From NCBI GenBank assembly GCA_964424105.1, contig CAYRHJ010000014.1:62001-126000 (forward strand): DNA of 64,000 bases, given 5' to 3'. The position numbers were made by a program, and so were the translations under genes. The notes under the pieces were generated by a model. It was not told where the DNA came from. It did not search any database and saw only the letters and a list, made by a program, of their open reading frames with translations. Of this stretch, positions 1-8,373 are shown one piece after another (the first letter of the stretch is position 1; every line of letters begins with the position of its first letter). Origin of the DNA: CAYRHJ01 sp964424105. GTDB taxonomy: Bacteria > Planctomycetota > Phycisphaerae > UBA1845.

Positions 1-609
1 TCCAGCGCCGAACAGATTCGTACCACCGCCCGAATGAGCCCTGCCGCCGGTGATGGTGAACCCGTCGATGATCGTGGAGGAGGTGTTCGCAGCGCTGGTA
101 CGTACGACCTGTCGCGTGTTTTCAGCCGTGTTGTCGTTGTTGATGCATGCTCCGTTCACGCAGCGCTCGCCGAAATCGTCGCAGTCGGGATCATCCACGA
201 CACAGGGGACGATGGCGTCGTCGCCATTCAGGTCACCGCTGAGGACGGTCGGAAAGGCCGTCGAGTTGCGAATATTGGGATCGGGTTCGGTGTTGCCCGC
301 GAAGCCGCCGAGAAGGCGAACGTTGTTGACCAATTCAAATGCCACCGAATTGTCGTTGATCGCGGGCCGGTATACACCCTGGGCTACACGGATTTCGGTG
401 ACCCCGGAATCGGGGAGGCGGGCGACAGCCAGCGCATCTTGCAAATCGACAAAAGCATCGACCCAGGAGGTTCCATCGTCGGCACCGATGGCGGCGGCGT
501 CCACGAAAAGGACGGGTTGAGCGTGTGCCGTCATTCCGGCGGAAATCATGGCAAGCATCGCCGCCGGCGCAGCCCATTGCATTAAAGATCGCAACTTTGC
601 TCCCTCCAT
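1..609 (-). CDS. Secreted right-handed beta-helix-type protein, N-terminal part (cut by window edge)
   Basis: An open frame of 203 codons runs from an ATG at 609 to the first base of the window without a stop, so the gene continues outside. The first ~30 residues are a signal peptide (basic start, Ala/Met-rich core, likely cut after AHA-Q). The mature part opens with VDAAAIGADDGTSW and continues with DLQDALA, IRVAQGVYRP and LLGGFAGNTEPDPN. This is the usual opening of planctomycete secreted parallel beta-helix proteins (choice-of-anchor Q / pectate-lyase-like), where a short 'columns' start is followed by helix turns. A Cys-containing insert (DCDDFGERCVNGAC) precedes IIDGFTITGG, the first helix rung. 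A TTG at 594 has a well-placed GGAGGG upstream and may be the true start; both give the same signal peptide. The substrate is unknown; an envelope or extracellular role is inferred. Confidence 0.72.
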   Translation of the reverse strand, partial: MEGAKLRSLMQWAAPAAMLAMISAGMTAHAQPVLFVDAAAIGADDGTSWVDAFVDLQDALAVARLPDSGVTEIRVAQGVYRPAINDNSVAFELVNNVRLLGGFAGNTEPDPNIRNSTAFPTVLSGDLNGDDAIVPCVVDDPDCDDFGERCVNGACINNDNTAENTRQVVRTSAANTSSTIIDGFTITGGRAHSGGGTNLFGAG

Positions 610-1084
610 ACGGTTAGGTTGATCAAAGCCCCGCCGCCGCGGAAAAGGCCATCCACGGCGAGCGTTGAAAGCCCCTTTGATTATCTTCCGGGCGGCGTTT
701 CGTTGCAAGACGAATCCGATTGTTGTGCCGACGGAACCGGCGCGGGAAAAACCAATCTGCGACATTGTAATTGGGTCCGAAAAAACCGTCGGCCCACCGC
801 TGGCGCCTTCAACACCCCTGCTGATGAATGATTGGGCGCATTATGGGTCCGATCAAGTCTCGCAAGGTCGTCGCGATCGATATTAGGACTCCGAACCGAG
901 GGTCGCGAAATCCAACGTTATTCAATTCACATTGTATGGGCCAGGGGTATTAAGGCGTCATCAATTGATAATGAGCGGGTGCGTGACACAATCGGCGACC
1001 GGGTCTTCCCGGAGAGACGGGATGAAAACAGCCCGGCGGGGCCTGTCTCGGGCAACGTCTCGATGACTGCGTACGCCCCGCATC
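610..1084. other. Intergenic region, no gene seen
   Basis: Divergent gap between the beta-helix gene (minus strand) and the AAA+ ATPase (plus strand). Open frames here are short, lack ribosome sites and show no family resemblance. Promoters for both neighbours should lie here but I could not pick a convincing -35/-10 pair. Confidence 0.4.
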
Positions 1085-1292
1085 CGTCATTCCGGCGTAC
1101 GCCCCCATCCGTCATTCCGGCGCACGCCGGAATCCAGAAGAACGCTGCCTGGACTCCGGCCTGCACCGGAGTGACGATCGGGACGATCCCGCTTGCGCCG
1201 GAGTGACGATCGGGACGATCCCGCTTGCGCCCGCGTGACGATCTTGACGATCCGGCCTGCGCCGGAGTGACCGTAGGGACGGCCCCGCTCGC
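1085..1292. repeat. Family A palindromic repeats with a 32-bp tandem array
   Basis: Starts with two GTCATTCCGGCG half-sites, then an inverted pair (CGCCGGAATCCAG ... CTGGACTCCGGC) joined by AGAAGAACGCTGC. From 1163 the right half (GCGCCGGAGTGACGATCGGG plus ACGATCCCGCTT) is repeated about four times with a 32-bp period, decaying to the right. The same inverted pair with the same linker recurs at 49627-49732 and 52640-52733. The layout resembles REP/BIME clusters. Frames through it give only repeat-derived peptides. Confidence 0.8.
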
Positions 1293-1430
1293 GCGACGAT
1301 GGCAAGAACCCCAACAATTGAACGACCCTGCCGTGACAACCCGTCGAGTTGCGAGCCGTGTCGCGTACGGATAGGCTGCGGAGTCATCTCGGCGGGTCAG
1401 GTGTGATAGGGAATTTGGACGACGAGGGTT

Positions 1431-2852
1431 ATGGTGAAGAGACCGGTTAATGTCGGCGAGTTGCGGGCCAGCGGCTACGAGCCGTGCAGCGTCAAGGAGG
1501 AGCTGCGCCGCAACGTCATCGCGAAGTTACGTGCCGGCCAGCCGTTGGTGCCGGGGATCATCGGATATGACGACACGGTGATTCCGCAACTGATCAATGC
1601 CGTCCTGAGCAGGCACGATCTGTTGTTTCTGGGGCTGCGGGGGCAGGCGAAGTCGCGGATGATCCGGGCGCTTCCGAGTCTGCTGGACGAATATGTGCCG
1701 ACCGTGGCGGGGTTTGATCTGCTGGATGATCCGCTTTCGCCGCAATTCAACCAGACGCGCAAGACCCTGGACAAACACGGCGACGAAACGGCCATTCGCT
1801 GGGTGCACCGGGAAGAACGGTTCAACGAGAAGTTGGCGACGCCGGACGTGACCATCGCCGACTTGATCGGCGAGATCGACCTGATCAAGCACGCCGAGGG
1901 CCGGCATCTGACGGACGAATCGATCATGCATTTCGGATTGGTGCCGCGGAGCAACCGGGGCATCTTCGCGATGAACGAACTGCCCGACCTTCCGCCCAAG
2001 ATTCAGGTGGGGTTGTTCAACGTGCTTGAAGAGCGGGACGTGCAGATTCGCGGGTTCCCGGTCAGGTTGAAACTCGACGTCTGCATGGTGTTCAGTGCCA
2101 ATCCGGAGGACTACACCAATCGCGGACGCATCGTCACGCCCTTGAAGGACCGTATCGGGTCGGTCATCCGCACGCATTATCCGCAACGACTGGAGCAGGC
2201 CATCGAGATTACCACGCAGAACGCGTGGCTGACTCGCGGTGCGGGCCAGATTGAAATCGATGTGCCGCGATACATGCACGAGATTATCGAAGAGACGATC
2301 CGGCTGGCTCGTTCGAGTCCGCACATCAATCAGCAATCCGGCGTTTCCGTTCGGGCGTCGATCGCGGCCACGGAATGCATGGTATCGAATGCGGAGCGGC
2401 GGGCGATTCTGAATAGCGAATCGAGAGCGGTTCCGCGGGTGAGTGATCTGCCCAACGTGGCTGCCGCCTGCCGCGGCAAGATGGAATTGATGCTGGCTGA
2501 TGACGAAAAATCGGAAGACAAGCTGATCAAGGCGCTGATGGGCGAAGCCGTCAAGAATGTGTTCAGCAATCACGGGGACCAGAATGCCTTGGAAGGGATC
2601 GTGGAGCAATTCGCCGACGGAAAGGTCACACTGGAGGTGGGCGACGAGGTCGGCAGTGCGGCCATGGTGGCGAATGCAGACAAGATCAAGGGGTTGCGAT
2701 CCGCCGCGTCCGACATCTGCCGTCACAACGAACGCTCGCCGGAGGACGCAGCCAACCTGGCCAGCGCCATGGAGTTCATCTTGGAATCACTGTTCGTCAA
2801 CAATCGACTGACCAAATACGCATACCATGGCCGAACGTTTGTGAAACGATGA
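1431..2852 (+). CDS. ChlI/MoxR-like AAA+ ATPase (magnesium-chelatase I-like)
   Basis: 473 residues. The fold order is that of the magnesium chelatase I / MoxR branch of AAA+ proteins: a P-loop at residues 68-75 (GLRGQAKS), a Walker B-like segment at 177-184 (RGIFAMNELPDL), then FNVLEERDVQIRGFPV, the sensor region VFSANPEDYTNRGRI, the arginine-finger-like LKDRIGS and a helical lid. Two features depart from textbook motifs: Ala replaces the last Gly of the P-loop, and Asn replaces Asp in Walker B. Both may be normal in this subfamily. Such ATPases usually work with a VWA-domain partner in metal insertion or protein-complex remodelling; a candidate partner lies at 11915-13051. It is transcribed alone, with repeats on both sides. 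The start is ATG with GAGG close upstream; the next codon is GTG and could also serve. The substrate is unknown. Confidence 0.8.
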   Translation: MVKRPVNVGELRASGYEPCSVKEELRRNVIAKLRAGQPLVPGIIGYDDTVIPQLINAVLSRHDLLFLGLRGQAKSRMIRALPSLLDEYVPTVAGFDLLDDPLSPQFNQTRKTLDKHGDETAIRWVHREERFNEKLATPDVTIADLIGEIDLIKHAEGRHLTDESIMHFGLVPRSNRGIFAMNELPDLPPKIQVGLFNVLEERDVQIRGFPVRLKLDVCMVFSANPEDYTNRGRIVTPLKDRIGSVIRTHYPQRLEQAIEITTQNAWLTRGAGQIEIDVPRYMHEIIEETIRLARSSPHINQQSGVSVRASIAATECMVSNAERRAILNSESRAVPRVSDLPNVAAACRGKMELMLADDEKSEDKLIKALMGEAVKNVFSNHGDQNALEGIVEQFADGKVTLEVGDEVGSAAMVANADKIKGLRSAASDICRHNERSPEDAANLASAMEFILESLFVNNRLTKYAYHGRTFVKR

Positions 2853-2957
2853 CGGCTGGACCGCAGTTTCCGATTTGAAATGTTCGGAGATTTTTGTGTG
2901 CGCTCAATTGTAAGCGGCGGTCTTCTGTGCCATTCGTTTTCAGCAATCGGGTGTGTT

Positions 2958-3012
2958 GCCTCCCTGGACTCCGGCTTTCGCCGGAGTGACGGGTCTTTCG
3001 CCGGAGTGACGA
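2958..3012. repeat. Family A palindromic repeat
   Basis: CTGGACTCCGGCTTTCGCCGGAGTGACG, followed by a second truncated right half (TTTCGCCGGAGTGACG). It sits between two convergent genes, where its stem may also help to end transcription. Confidence 0.75.
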
Positions 3013-3030
3013 CAACTGAAACGCCCCGTA

Positions 3031-4755
3031 TCAAAGGCTCGGGCCGGGGTTTGGGCCTAGCATGCGTTCGCGGGTAACAGCGATGGGCGGCATGCCGTGG
3101 CTTAACAATCCATCATGGAACGCTTTCAGCGAGAATTCGGTGCCCATTTTTCGGCGGTAGTCGTCGCGCAGTTTCAGAATCTGCAATTTGCCCAGCGTGT
3201 ATTTCAAATAGGCGGGGTCGAACGTGCCGCGTTCGGCTTCGCGGCGGGAAGCCAATTCTTCCAAGAACGCGTTTTCCATGAAAAATCGCGTGGCTTGTTC
3301 GACGGACATGCCTTGGGTGTGCATGCGAATCGAGCAGAGGTATCGGCAGTTGCGAAGCAGCGCGTCCTGCAACTGGGCGAGTTCATATCGCGGATCGTCG
3401 GCGTGAAAGCCCTCCTCGATCATCATCTGCTCGGTGTAATGGGCCCAACCCTCGACGGCGGCGTAACTGGTGAGCGACTTTTGCACGTCCGATCGGGAAC
3501 GATTGGTGTGCAGGAACTGCACGTAGTGGCCGGGATAGGCTTCGTGAACCGAGACGTTGGTGGCCACGAAGCGGTTGAAGTCGGCCAACCATTGTCGCTG
3601 CTCGTCCGCCGACCAATTGGGATCGACCGGGGTCACGTCGTAGTAGGCTTCGGTGGCCACCGTTTCGAATGGGCCGGGCGTGCTCATCATGGCGCTGGCC
3701 CAGCGGGCGAACTTGGGCGTTTCCGCCACGATGGGTTTGACGGGTGATGGAATGCTGATGATGTTTCGATCGACCAGGAACTGACGAATCTCTTCCAATT
3801 CGGCGGCGATGGACGGGATGAGTTCGTCGTTGGAATAGCTTTCCTTCTTGATGTCGTCCATCACCTCCGCGACGCTTCTCCCGTCGAAGTGTTCGTGACA
3901 GATCTTGCGGGCCCGATCCAGATTGCGGTCCAGGTCGGCCTGCCCCAGCGAAACAAGTCGATCGAGCGGAATGTCCAGCCCCTCGGTGTTGCGCAACATT
4001 TTTGCGTACATGTCCGAGCCGAGCGCGAATGACGCGTCGGCGCGGGGCGGCGTCTCGTTGAGCAGATGCTTGACGAACGCGTCGATGGCTGACGCGGCCT
4101 CGCTCGCAGCCAGGCGAAACCGCGCCTGAAGCGCTTCGTCCGAGACGGTGGCGAAGGCTTCGACCAGGTCACCGCGAATGAAATCGACGGATCCGCCGAG
4201 ATTGGCGGCAGCCACACGGCAGAACACCCGCGGCAGGTCGTCAACCAGGTTGCTGCGACCGATTCGAAAGACCTCCGGTGTGGCCTGAAGCAGCCGGGTG
4301 GCGGCTTGCATGCGGGTTTCCAGCGGGGCGAAGTTTCTGCGAATCAAGTCGGAAAGGCCCCAACTCACGTCGTAGGACATGGGATTTCGCTGATGGGCCC
4401 GCAGGTCATCGAATTCCAGAAGCTCGGTTCCGATGGCGCAACGAATGATTTCGCGGTCGATGCGCTCGTCGGGCGATAGGCTTTGGACGTCGAATTGATC
4501 CATTTTGCCGGCGGCCTCGCGGTTGAAACGGATCCAGGCGTCGATGGCCTGCTGTGAACGATCGGGTGCGTTGCCGTCGAATTCGTGCAGACCGGCGGCT
4601 GAGGCGCGAAAGGGTTGCGCCTTCCAGTACTCGCGCAGGTAATTTCGCGAGAAGTCGTTCCAACCATCAGCCGAACGGGGTTCAGGTTTTTCGGCTTGAA
4701 CGCCGGGCACGAGAGTGGATGCAAGAATTAACGCGATAACGACCCATTTCGTCAT
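3031..4755 (-). CDS. Secreted DUF885-family protein (putative metallopeptidase-like)
   Basis: 574 residues, close to the normal length of the DUF885 family. A signal peptide is clear (MTKWVVIALILASTLVPG, cut near VQA-EK). Near residue 390-430 is the family hallmark VSVHEAYPGHYVQF, a His/Glu/His cluster resembling a zinc-binding site, followed by SYAAVEGWAHYTEQMMIEEG, a second conserved stretch with the Glu. The N-terminal half carries long amphipathic helices typical of the family. The family is widely regarded as peptidase-like, but the substrate is unproven. An AGGA-type ribosome site (ATGGAGAATG) precedes the ATG. It lies 85 bp downstream of fabG on the same strand, so co-transcription is possible, but no functional link is evident. 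Confidence 0.85.
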   Translation of the reverse strand: MTKWVVIALILASTLVPGVQAEKPEPRSADGWNDFSRNYLREYWKAQPFRASAAGLHEFDGNAPDRSQQAIDAWIRFNREAAGKMDQFDVQSLSPDERIDREIIRCAIGTELLEFDDLRAHQRNPMSYDVSWGLSDLIRRNFAPLETRMQAATRLLQATPEVFRIGRSNLVDDLPRVFCRVAAANLGGSVDFIRGDLVEAFATVSDEALQARFRLAASEAASAIDAFVKHLLNETPPRADASFALGSDMYAKMLRNTEGLDIPLDRLVSLGQADLDRNLDRARKICHEHFDGRSVAEVMDDIKKESYSNDELIPSIAAELEEIRQFLVDRNIISIPSPVKPIVAETPKFARWASAMMSTPGPFETVATEAYYDVTPVDPNWSADEQRQWLADFNRFVATNVSVHEAYPGHYVQFLHTNRSRSDVQKSLTSYAAVEGWAHYTEQMMIEEGFHADDPRYELAQLQDALLRNCRYLCSIRMHTQGMSVEQATRFFMENAFLEELASRREAERGTFDPAYLKYTLGKLQILKLRDDYRRKMGTEFSLKAFHDGLLSHGMPPIAVTRERMLGPNPGPSL

Positions 4756-4839
4756 AAAACATTCTCCATCATTCGAGCAGGCACGGAGGCACTTGCATCG
4801 CGAGCTTGCGCAGAATCCCGCGCGGCGCGCCGCCGACCG

Positions 4840-5589
4840 CTACATATACAGACCCCCGTTGATGCTGATGACTTGCCCGGTGATAAAAGACGCCTGCGGC
4901 GCGGAGAGAAAACGTACGGCTCGGGCGACCTCTTCCGGGCGCCCCAAACGACCCATGGGCGTGGCTTGCCGGATCAATTCAAGGTTTTTCTCGGGCATGG
5001 TTGACGTCATGTCGGTTTCTATAAAACCGGGAGCGACGGCATTGAGGGTGACGCCCTTGGCGGCGACCTCGCGGGCCAAGGTCTTGGTAAAAGCGACCAG
5101 CCCGCCCTTGGTGACCGCGTAGTTGGCCTGCCCGAAATTGCCCATCTGACCGACGATCGAGGTGATGTTGATGATCCGCCCCCATTTTCGCTCGCACATG
5201 CCCGGCAGGACCGTGCCGCACATGTTGAACGGACCGTCGAGATTGACCAGCAGCACCTTGTGCCATTGGTCGCGCGTCATTTTCATGAACGACCGATCTT
5301 GAGTGATGCCGGCATTGTTGACCAGCACGTCGACGTGCTGAAACTCGTTCATGATCTCGCCCATCATGCGATCGGCTTGTTCACCATCGGACACGTCACC
5401 TTGAAACGCACGGGCTTGAACGCCCATGGCCTGAAGCTCCGCCACCACGGAATCCGCGGCGTCCTTGTTTTTCAGATAATTCACGGCAATGGAGCTGGAT
5501 TCCTGCGCCAGCGCATGACAACACGCCCGGCCTATACCGCGCGAGCCGCCGGTGATGAGCGATACCTTCCCAGTGAGATCGTTGCCCAT
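4840..5589 (-). CDS. fabG: 3-oxoacyl-[acyl-carrier-protein] reductase (short-chain dehydrogenase)
   Basis: 249 residues from the ATG at 5589, the standard FabG length. The open frame continues upstream to 6225, but that part is repeat-derived, so the internal ATG is chosen. Motifs: NADP-binding TGGSRGIG near the N-terminus, NNAG at about 90, the catalytic Ser in NITSIVGQMG, Tyr and Lys in YAVTKGG, and the family end FITGQVISINGGLYM. It reduces 3-oxoacyl-ACP to 3-hydroxyacyl-ACP in fatty-acid elongation in the cytoplasm. Because many SDR reductases share these motifs and the gene is not next to fabD, acpP or fabF, a related reductase role is possible. accA lies 8 kb away. The upstream region is filled by a 14-bp tandem repeat and Family A repeats, so its promoter must be inside or just next to them. 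Confidence 0.9.
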   Translation of the reverse strand: MGNDLTGKVSLITGGSRGIGRACCHALAQESSSIAVNYLKNKDAADSVVAELQAMGVQARAFQGDVSDGEQADRMMGEIMNEFQHVDVLVNNAGITQDRSFMKMTRDQWHKVLLVNLDGPFNMCGTVLPGMCERKWGRIINITSIVGQMGNFGQANYAVTKGGLVAFTKTLAREVAAKGVTLNAVAPGFIETDMTSTMPEKNLELIRQATPMGRLGRPEEVARAVRFLSAPQASFITGQVISINGGLYM

Positions 5590-5750
5590 ATTAGTCTCCG
5601 GAGACGGGATCCGTTTCAAAGTCAACCGTTCATGCCCGGCCAAGCTGATGTTCAGCCGGCGGACCAAATATAGCAGAAATGTCCAACGGACCCAAGTGTG
5701 TGCGAAGAGGACGGGTCCGTGACCTGTCTGCGTGGGTACCTGTCGGCCGC

Positions 5751-5844
5751 CAGGCAGACACGCACAGGCAGACACGCACAGGCAGGCACGCACAGGCAGG
5801 CACGCACAGGCAAACACGCACAGGCAGATACGCACAGGCAAACA
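5751..5844. repeat. 14-bp tandem repeat, about 6.6 copies
   Basis: Unit CAGGCAGACACGCA repeated head to tail with single-base variants (G/A at positions 7-9). It lies 160 bp upstream of the fabG start. A 14-bp period is out of phase with codons, and all frames through it read as low-complexity Cys/Leu/Val or Thr/Arg/Gln peptides that should not be annotated. Confidence 0.9.
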
Positions 5845-5911
5845 GCTCAGTCGGGTCGGTTCTCGCCCCGCAAGGGGCGACGGAACGATCCCGCCTATCG
5901 TGTCCCGCACG

Positions 5912-6087
5912 CCCGCCTGCGCGCTGGATTCCGGCTTCCACCGGAATGACGGACGCGGGCGTTCGCGGGAATGACGGGCTGCGTGCACGGGATCGTCACT
6001 CCGGCGCAGGCCGGAGTCCAGGCAAACGTGTTCTGGATTCCGGCGTTCGCCGGAATGACGGATGGGGCTTCCGCCGGAATGACGGAA
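5912..6087. repeat. Family A palindromic repeat cluster
   Basis: Contains at least four half-sites: GCTGGATTCCGGCTTCCACC, GTCACTCCGGCGCAGGCCGG, a CTGGATTCCGGCGTTCGCCGG stem in slightly shorter form, and GGAATGACGG ends. Orientation alternates, as in BIME clusters. It fills the gap between the ABC-F gene and fabG. Confidence 0.78.
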
Positions 6088-6194
6088 AGCGCCACGTTCA
6101 CCGAAGGCGCCGTGGCCAAGCCCAGGCCGGTTTTTGATGGTGTGCGTTTCAGCCGTCGGAGCGGTCAGGCCTCGCGGGAATGGCAATTCGCGCA

Positions 6195-8099
6195 TTATTG
6201 CATCGCATCGGCACGCTGTCGCCACGCGGCGTCCACGGCCGCTAATTCACGCTCGATCGACTCGGTCTGTTCCTGGAGGTCTTCCAGCAACGCGGGGTTC
6301 TTGTAGACGTTGGGATCACCAAATCGAACGTGAAGTTCGGCCAGAGCCGTTTCGTGACGCACCACGAGGGCTTCGATTTCGTCGATGGAAAGGTGATCGA
6401 ATCGCGAGGCCGACGAGGGTTTGGCCGCAGTCGCCGGCTTTCGTTTGGCCTTCGTGCGAGATTCTGATGCCGCGGCGGTTCGCAATTGTTCGAGCTGATT
6501 CACGTAAAATGAATAGTTGCCCGCGAAGAGTCGGCACCGTTCCGGACGCATGACCAGCAGGGTATCAACCACGCCGTCAAGGAAATAGCGATCGTGACTG
6601 ACCACGATGATGGTTCCGGGGAACGAGCGGAGCGCATCTTCCAGCGCTTCGCGGGAACGAATGTCCAGGTGATTCGTCGGTTCGTCCAGGATGAGCACGT
6701 CGGGTGACGACTGTATCAACTGAATCAATCGCACGCGCGATCGTTCACCGCCGGAAAGTTTGCCGAGCGGCTTGAAGACGTCGTCACCGGTGAAAAGGAA
6801 TCGGGCGAGCAGATGCCGTGCGTCGGCCTCGGAAAGCGCGTCACCCGAATCGCGAATCTCGTCGACGACGGATCGCTGCGGGTCGAACTCGACGTGTTCC
6901 TGTCCATAGTAGCCCGTGCGAAGTTTCTGTTGAAACCCGATGGCACCGGACGTCGGGTCCTGTTCACCCAGCGCCAATTTCAGCAGCGTCGTTTTTCCGC
7001 AGCCGTTGGGCCCGGTGATGCCCAATCGCTGGCCCCCCTGAACCTGAAACGTCAGATCGCTGAAGAGTTGATGCGGACCGTAGGCCATGGTCAGGTCGTC
7101 CGCGCGGAGCACGACGCCGGCTCGTTCGCCCGTTTTTTCAAAATTGATTTTGGCGGCCCGGGACGTTTTGGGTTGTTCCAAAACGAATTCGCCGTCGGCG
7201 ATTCGCCGTTCCAAACGCGTCCGGCGGCCCTGTGCCTCCTTGGTGCGCTGGCCGGCGATGTGTTTGGCGATGAAGTCTCGCTCCTTGCGAATGAATTCGC
7301 CGTCCTTTGTAAACTCGCGTTGCTGCGTGAGGGCGCGTAGTTCGCGCGTTTCCGCGTAGCGCGTGTAATTGCCTGGAAAGCTGCAAACCGTTTTCCGATC
7401 CAATTCGATGATCCGTTCACACAAGCGATCCAGGAGATATCGATCGTGCGATATGATCACGGCGCCGCCCTTGTGAGACAAAAGGAACTGTTCCAGCCAG
7501 CGCGTGGCGTCGATGTCCAGGTGATTCGTCGGTTCGTCCAGCAAGAGAAACGAACGATCGCGGAGCAGCAGCTTGGCCAACGCCGCCCGGCATTTCTGCC
7601 CGCCGGACATGACGGACATGCGCTTTTCGCGGTCGGCGTTCGTAAAACCCAACCCGCCCAACACCTCGTTGATTCGCGTTTCGAAGGTATGCCCGCCCGC
7701 GGCGATGAATCGAGCTTCCAGGCGGTGATAGGTTTCCATCAGTCCGTCGAGTTTGGGATGGTCGTGCATCGCGGCCATCTCCTCGGAAACGGCGTGCATT
7801 TTCCTTTCCAACTCGAAAAGTTCCGCGAATGCGTCCGCAACTTCCTCGCCAAGAGTTCGATCAAGGGAGATGTCAGGCTCCTGCTTGAGGATGCCGATAT
7901 CGAGGTTTTTCTGCCGCGTCAACGTGCCCAGATCGGGTTGCAATTCGCCCGTCATCAACTTGAAAAGCGTCGTCTTACCGGAGCCGTTGTCCCCGATCAG
8001 TCCGGCGATTTGGCCACGATGCAGATCGAAGCAAACATCGCGCAGCACGATGTGCGAGCCGAATTGCTTGCAAACGTGGTTGAGCGTGATGGCCGCCAT
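6195..8099 (-). CDS. ABC-F family ATP-binding protein (Uup/EttA-like)
   Basis: 634 residues from the ATG at 8099 (MAAITLNHVCKQFG); an upstream in-frame ATG would add 19 residues with no family match. There are two ABC cassettes and no membrane segments. Cassette 1: Walker A GDNGSGKTT, signature SGGQKCR, Walker B LLLDEPTNHLD. Cassette 2: GPNGCGKTT, LSGGERSR, LILDEPTNHLD. The Glu-rich linker between them (QREFTKDGEFIRKERDF) fits the ABC-F arm/linker. The C-terminal ~90 residues are a charged, helical tail like the Uup coiled coil. ABC-F proteins act on ribosomes (translation factors or antibiotic protection); Uup has also been linked to DNA-structure processing. Which subgroup applies cannot be settled by eye. 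Confidence 0.9.
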   Translation of the reverse strand: MAAITLNHVCKQFGSHIVLRDVCFDLHRGQIAGLIGDNGSGKTTLFKLMTGELQPDLGTLTRQKNLDIGILKQEPDISLDRTLGEEVADAFAELFELERKMHAVSEEMAAMHDHPKLDGLMETYHRLEARFIAAGGHTFETRINEVLGGLGFTNADREKRMSVMSGGQKCRAALAKLLLRDRSFLLLDEPTNHLDIDATRWLEQFLLSHKGGAVIISHDRYLLDRLCERIIELDRKTVCSFPGNYTRYAETRELRALTQQREFTKDGEFIRKERDFIAKHIAGQRTKEAQGRRTRLERRIADGEFVLEQPKTSRAAKINFEKTGERAGVVLRADDLTMAYGPHQLFSDLTFQVQGGQRLGITGPNGCGKTTLLKLALGEQDPTSGAIGFQQKLRTGYYGQEHVEFDPQRSVVDEIRDSGDALSEADARHLLARFLFTGDDVFKPLGKLSGGERSRVRLIQLIQSSPDVLILDEPTNHLDIRSREALEDALRSFPGTIIVVSHDRYFLDGVVDTLLVMRPERCRLFAGNYSFYVNQLEQLRTAAASESRTKAKRKPATAAKPSSASRFDHLSIDEIEALVVRHETALAELHVRFGDPNVYKNPALLEDLQEQTESIERELAAVDAAWRQRADAMQ

Positions 8100-8242
8100 C
8101 GACACATCATAGAAGCGTAATCGGAGAATCGAAAGACCACGCCGGTCGGAATGCAATGGGATCTGACGCGCAGCGAGTTTCAGAAGCGAAGCGCACTCCT
8201 GCGCACTGCCGCCAGGCGATTTCGAAAAGCTGGGCGCGTTTC

Positions 8243-8350
8243 GTCATTCCGGCGCAGGCCGGAATCCAGGCGTTCACCCCAGCCCGCCACCCGCCGGAGT
8301 GACGAGGCTTCCGCTGTCATTCCGGCGCAGGCCGGAATCCAGGCGTTCAC
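8243..8350. repeat. Family A repeat, two identical 35-bp copies
   Basis: The segment starting GTCATTCCGGCGCAGGCCGG and ending AGGCGTTCAC occurs at 8243-8277 and again at 8316-8350, identical, separated by a 38-bp spacer that holds an opposite-facing half-site (CGCCGGAGTGACG). It lies between two genes on the minus strand. Confidence 0.8.
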
Positions 8351-8373
8351 GTCAGCCCGCCGCCCGCCACGAA

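Noticed and set aside
5679..6137. Thr/Arg/Gln-rich plus-strand ORFs
   Set aside because: Translation of the same 14-bp tandem repeat; no ribosome site or family.
4840..6225. A single 461-residue protein containing FabG plus a long Cys/Leu-rich N-terminus
   Set aside because: The extra 212 residues are translations of the 14-bp tandem and Family A repeats; FabG has its own ATG at 5589 and normal length.
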